Positions 5,566 through 7,038 of a DNA stretch of 7,038 bases are shown here, in pieces. The position numbers were made by a program, and so were the translations under genes. A model generated the notes under the pieces. That model ran no database searches. It was not told the DNA's origin and saw only the letters and a program-made list of their open reading frames with translations. How positions within the stretch are numbered: the first letter of the stretch is position 1; the number at the start of each line of letters is the position of its first letter. Where the stretch lies: the NCBI GenBank assembly GCA_021795135.1, contig JAJYPT010000091.1, positions 1 through 7,038 on the forward strand, in the 5' to 3' direction. The DNA comes from Actinomycetes bacterium (GTDB lineage: Bacteria > Actinomycetota > Acidimicrobiia > Acidimicrobiales > JAJYPT01).

Positions 5566-5638
5566 GCCCCCTTAGCTCAGTAGGTAGAGCACAGCCATGG
5601 TAAGGCTGGTGTCGTCGGTTCGATTCCGTCAGGGGGCT
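5566..5638 (+). tRNA. tRNA-Thr (anticodon GGT)
   Basis: The acceptor GCCCCCT (5566-5572) pairs fully with AGGGGGC (5631-5637); the discriminator is T5638. The D stem is GCTC/GAGC. The anticodon stem is CAGCC/GGCTG with loop ATGGTAA, anticodon GGT at 5599-5601, reading ACC and ACU. The T arm is GTCGG-TTCGATT-CCGTC, with a T-T mismatch at its second pair (5615/5629). CCA is not encoded, unlike the other two tRNAs here, so the ends need CCA-adding enzyme. tRNA-Met begins 5 nt later. Confidence 0.95.
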
Positions 5639-5642
5639 CTGT

Positions 5643-5719
5643 GGCGGCGTAGCTCAGTCGGTTAGAGCACACGGCTCATAATCGTGAGGTCGTGGGTTCG
5701 AGTCCCACCGCCGCTACCA
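5643..5719 (+). tRNA. tRNA-Met (anticodon CAT), elongator type
   Basis: The acceptor GGCGGCG (5643-5649) pairs with CGCCGCT (5709-5715), with a first-pair G-T wobble also familiar from actinobacterial elongator tRNA-Met. The anticodon stem is CACGG/TCGTG with loop CTCATAA, anticodon CAT at 5677-5679. The T arm is GTGGG-TTCGAGT-CCCAC, the discriminator is A, and CCA is encoded at 5717-5719. It lacks the C1-A72 mismatch and the run of three G-C anticodon-stem pairs of the initiator. A lysidine-modified tRNA-Ile2 cannot be fully excluded, but the sequence resembles elongator Met. It is cotranscribed with tRNA-Thr, 4 nt upstream. Confidence 0.93.
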
Positions 5720-5755
5720 TGTAGAATTTATTTTAAGTTAAAAATAATTTCTACA
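5720..5755 (+). terminator. Hairpin after tRNA-Met, possible terminator or attenuator before tuf
   Basis: TGTAGAA (5720-5726) pairs with TTCTACA (5749-5755). After one T-T mismatch a further 7 A-T pairs follow, around a 6-nt loop. AGTTTT follows, a weak T-run. It abuts the CCA end of tRNA-Met, so it may end the tRNA transcript or let part of it run on into tuf. Confidence 0.4.
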
Positions 5756-5794
5756 AGTTTTGAAGTTAAGTTATTGTATATCAAAAAGGAATTG

Positions 5795-5800
5795 TATACT
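5795..5800 (+). promoter_or_regulatory. Candidate -10 box for tuf
   Basis: TATACT is a 5/6 match to TATAAT, 39 nt before the tuf ATG, with RNA expected to start near 5807. The upstream TTGTAT (5774-5779) is a poor -35 and only 15 bp away. tuf may instead, or additionally, be read from the tRNA promoter. Confidence 0.35.
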
Positions 5801-5802
5801 AA

Positions 5803-5832
5803 GCCGCAAAAAGCGGCGATGCAAAGGGGCAT
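5803..5832 (+). promoter_or_regulatory. Two small hairpins in the tuf leader, the second presenting the Shine-Dalgarno site
   Basis: GCCGC-AAAAA-GCGGC (5803-5817) is a perfect G+C-rich stem in an otherwise AT-rich gap. ATGC (5819-5822) can pair with GCAT (5829-5832), leaving AAAGGG, most of the ribosome site AAAGGGG (5823-5829), in the loop. The ATG follows 9 nt after that site. This could set the translation rate of tuf, but pairing of the second stem is weak. No known riboswitch is recognised. Confidence 0.4.
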
Positions 5833-5838
5833 ATAAGA

Positions 5839-7026
5839 ATGGCCAAACAGAAGTTCGAGCGCAATAAACCTCATATTAATATTGGCACCATGGGCCATAT
5901 CGACCATGGCAAGACGACCCTAACGGCGGCCATCACCAAGACCTTGCATGATCGAAATCCAAGCGTTGCCTTTACAGCCTTTGATCAAATCGATAAAGCA
6001 CCTGAAGAGAGAAACCGAGGTATAACTATTTCGATTTCTCACGTTGAGTATGAGACAGATAAAAGGCACTATGCTCACGTAGATATGCCAGGTCATGCTG
6101 ACTACATTAAAAACATGATCACAGGTGCAGCCCAAATTGATGGTGCTATCTTGGTCGTTTCAGCAGCTGATGGACCTATGCCCCAAACCAGAGAACATGT
6201 TTTGTTAGCTCGCCAAGTTGGAGTTCCTTACATCGTTGTAGCTTTGAATAAAGCAGATGTTGTAGATGACGAAGAACTTTTAGATCTTGTTGAGTTAGAA
6301 GTTCGTGAACTTTTGAACGAATATGAGTTCCCTGGAGACGATACTCCTGTTGTTAGAGTAAGTGCTCTCAAAGCACTAGAAGGCGATCCAGAATGGGCAA
6401 GTAAGATAGTTGAGCTCATGGATGCAGTTGATGAATATATTCCTCAACCAGAAAGAGCAATAGATCGTCCTTTCTTGATGCCAGTTGAAGACGTATTTTC
6501 TATAACTGGTAGAGGAACTGTTGTAACAGGAAGAGTTGAACAAGGTGTCGTCAATGTTGGTGATGATCTTGAAATAGTGGGATTGCGTCCTACTCAAAAA
6601 ACTGTTTGCACCGGTGTTGAAATGTTTAGAAAACTTCTTGACCAAGGTCAAGCTGGAGATAACGTTGGTGTTTTGCTTAGAGGTACTAAAAAAGAAGATG
6701 TTGAAAGAGGCCAAGTTCTTACCAAGCCTGGAAGCATAACTCCTCACACTACTTTTGAAGCAAATGTGTATGTATTATCTAAAGAAGAAGGTGGACGTCA
6801 TAAGCCATTCTTCAATAACTACAGACCACAGTTTTATTTTAGAACCACAGATGTTACTGGCACTATTTCTTTAGCAGAAGGAACTGAAATGGTTATGCCA
6901 GGAGACAATACTACAATGACAGTTGAATTAGGCAAAGCAGTTGCAATGGATGAAGGATTGCGCTTTGCTATTAGAGAAGGTGGTCGTACTGTTGGCGCAG
7001 GACGAGTCACCAAGATTTTGAAATAA
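5839..7026 (+). CDS. tuf: Translation elongation factor Tu (EF-Tu), complete
   Basis: A 395-residue GTPase that delivers aminoacyl-tRNA to the ribosomal A site; the length is normal for EF-Tu. G1 is GHIDHGKTT (19-27), where Ile replaces the common Val. The switch I block RGITI is at 60-64. G3 is DMPGH (82-86), with Met where E. coli has Cys. G4 is NKAD (137-140) and the G5 region is SALKAL. Domain 2 contains EDVFSITGRGTVVTGRVE. Domain 3 contains GGRHKPFF, YRPQFYFRTTDVTG, VMPGDN and GLRFAIREGGRTVGAG. AAAGGGG supports the ATG at 5839. The first 35 or so codons are far more G+C-rich than the rest of the gene. Its place after tRNA-Thr and tRNA-Met differs from the rpsL-rpsG-fusA-tuf string found in many bacteria; whether another tuf copy exists cannot be seen here. 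Confidence 0.98.
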   Translation: MAKQKFERNKPHINIGTMGHIDHGKTTLTAAITKTLHDRNPSVAFTAFDQIDKAPEERNRGITISISHVEYETDKRHYAHVDMPGHADYIKNMITGAAQIDGAILVVSAADGPMPQTREHVLLARQVGVPYIVVALNKADVVDDEELLDLVELEVRELLNEYEFPGDDTPVVRVSALKALEGDPEWASKIVELMDAVDEYIPQPERAIDRPFLMPVEDVFSITGRGTVVTGRVEQGVVNVGDDLEIVGLRPTQKTVCTGVEMFRKLLDQGQAGDNVGVLLRGTKKEDVERGQVLTKPGSITPHTTFEANVYVLSKEEGGRHKPFFNNYRPQFYFRTTDVTGTISLAEGTEMVMPGDNTTMTVELGKAVAMDEGLRFAIREGGRTVGAGRVTKILK

Positions 7027-7032
7027 GGCGAA

Positions 7033-7038
7033 ATGGCA
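7033..7038 (+). CDS. Possible start of the next gene, cut by window edge
   Basis: ATGGCA begins 6 nt after the tuf stop, with AAGG over the tuf stop codon as a possible ribosome site 4 nt away. Only Met-Ala is visible. From gene order near tRNA-Thr/tRNA-Met in actinobacteria, rpmG (ribosomal protein L33), followed by secE and nusG, is a fair guess; this is inference from context only. Confidence 0.35.

Noticed and set aside
5894..5910. GCCAT/ATGGC inverted repeat and two CCATGG sites early in tuf
   Set aside because: They encode the invariant GHIDHG loop and follow from the GC-rich codon choice already reported; nothing suggests a separate element.
5920..6747. Three minus-strand frames inside tuf
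   Set aside because: They are shadows of the strongly conserved EF-Tu frame and have no supporting ribosome sites.
1..7038. CRISPR array, insertion sequence, toxin-antitoxin or defence cassette
   Set aside because: No spaced direct repeats, transposase motifs, terminal inverted repeats with target duplications, or defence domains were seen on either strand.

Overview
The window looks like ordinary chromosome from an AT-rich, compact bacterial genome. By eye it is roughly 35-40% G+C, with mostly A/T-ending codons and short intergenic gaps. Gene content points to a low-GC actinobacterium: the large polytopic membrane protein matches the MptA/MptB alpha-1,6-mannosyltransferase family, which is characteristic of Actinobacteria, and the tRNA-Thr/tRNA-Met pair is very like actinobacterial versions. 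A marine Acidimicrobiia or Actinomarinales-type organism is a reasonable guess. This placement is inference; no search was run.

Layout, left to right. (1) The C-terminal half of acetyl-CoA synthetase (acs) enters from the left edge. A short HAD-superfamily phosphatase gene follows only 4 nt later, on the same strand. (2) The yajQ gene converges on it from the minus strand, with a dyad over the facing stop codons. (3) yajQ is divergent from a tRNA-Tyr(GUA) gene. The 25-bp gap between them holds a symmetric GATAAT/ATTATC element. (4) Directly after the tRNA is a perfect 44-bp palindrome, then about 320 bp of AT-rich non-coding DNA. (5) The MptA/MptB-like glycosyltransferase gene and an AlkA-type DNA glycosylase gene follow, one base apart and probably translationally coupled. 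(6) Converging on these is a minus-strand unit: a GNAT acetyltransferase of the phosphinothricin/methionine-sulfoximine type, then a previously unlisted 31-codon ORF with a good Shine-Dalgarno site that encodes a single membrane helix. (7) A good sigma70-like promoter leads to tRNA-Thr(GGU) and tRNA-Met(CAU), a hairpin, a structured leader and a complete tuf (EF-Tu) gene. The first codons of the next gene appear at the right edge.

Functionally, the genes cover acetate activation, a possible nucleic-acid end phosphatase, a nucleotide-binding protein, cell-envelope mannan synthesis, alkylation repair, small-molecule acetylation and core translation. I see no mobile element, CRISPR array, prophage or defence system.

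The best candidates for something undescribed are modest: the 31-residue membrane peptide, the acs-phosphatase pairing, the perfect palindrome after tRNA-Tyr, the symmetric divergent promoter, and the sharply GC-rich start of tuf with its two leader hairpins.
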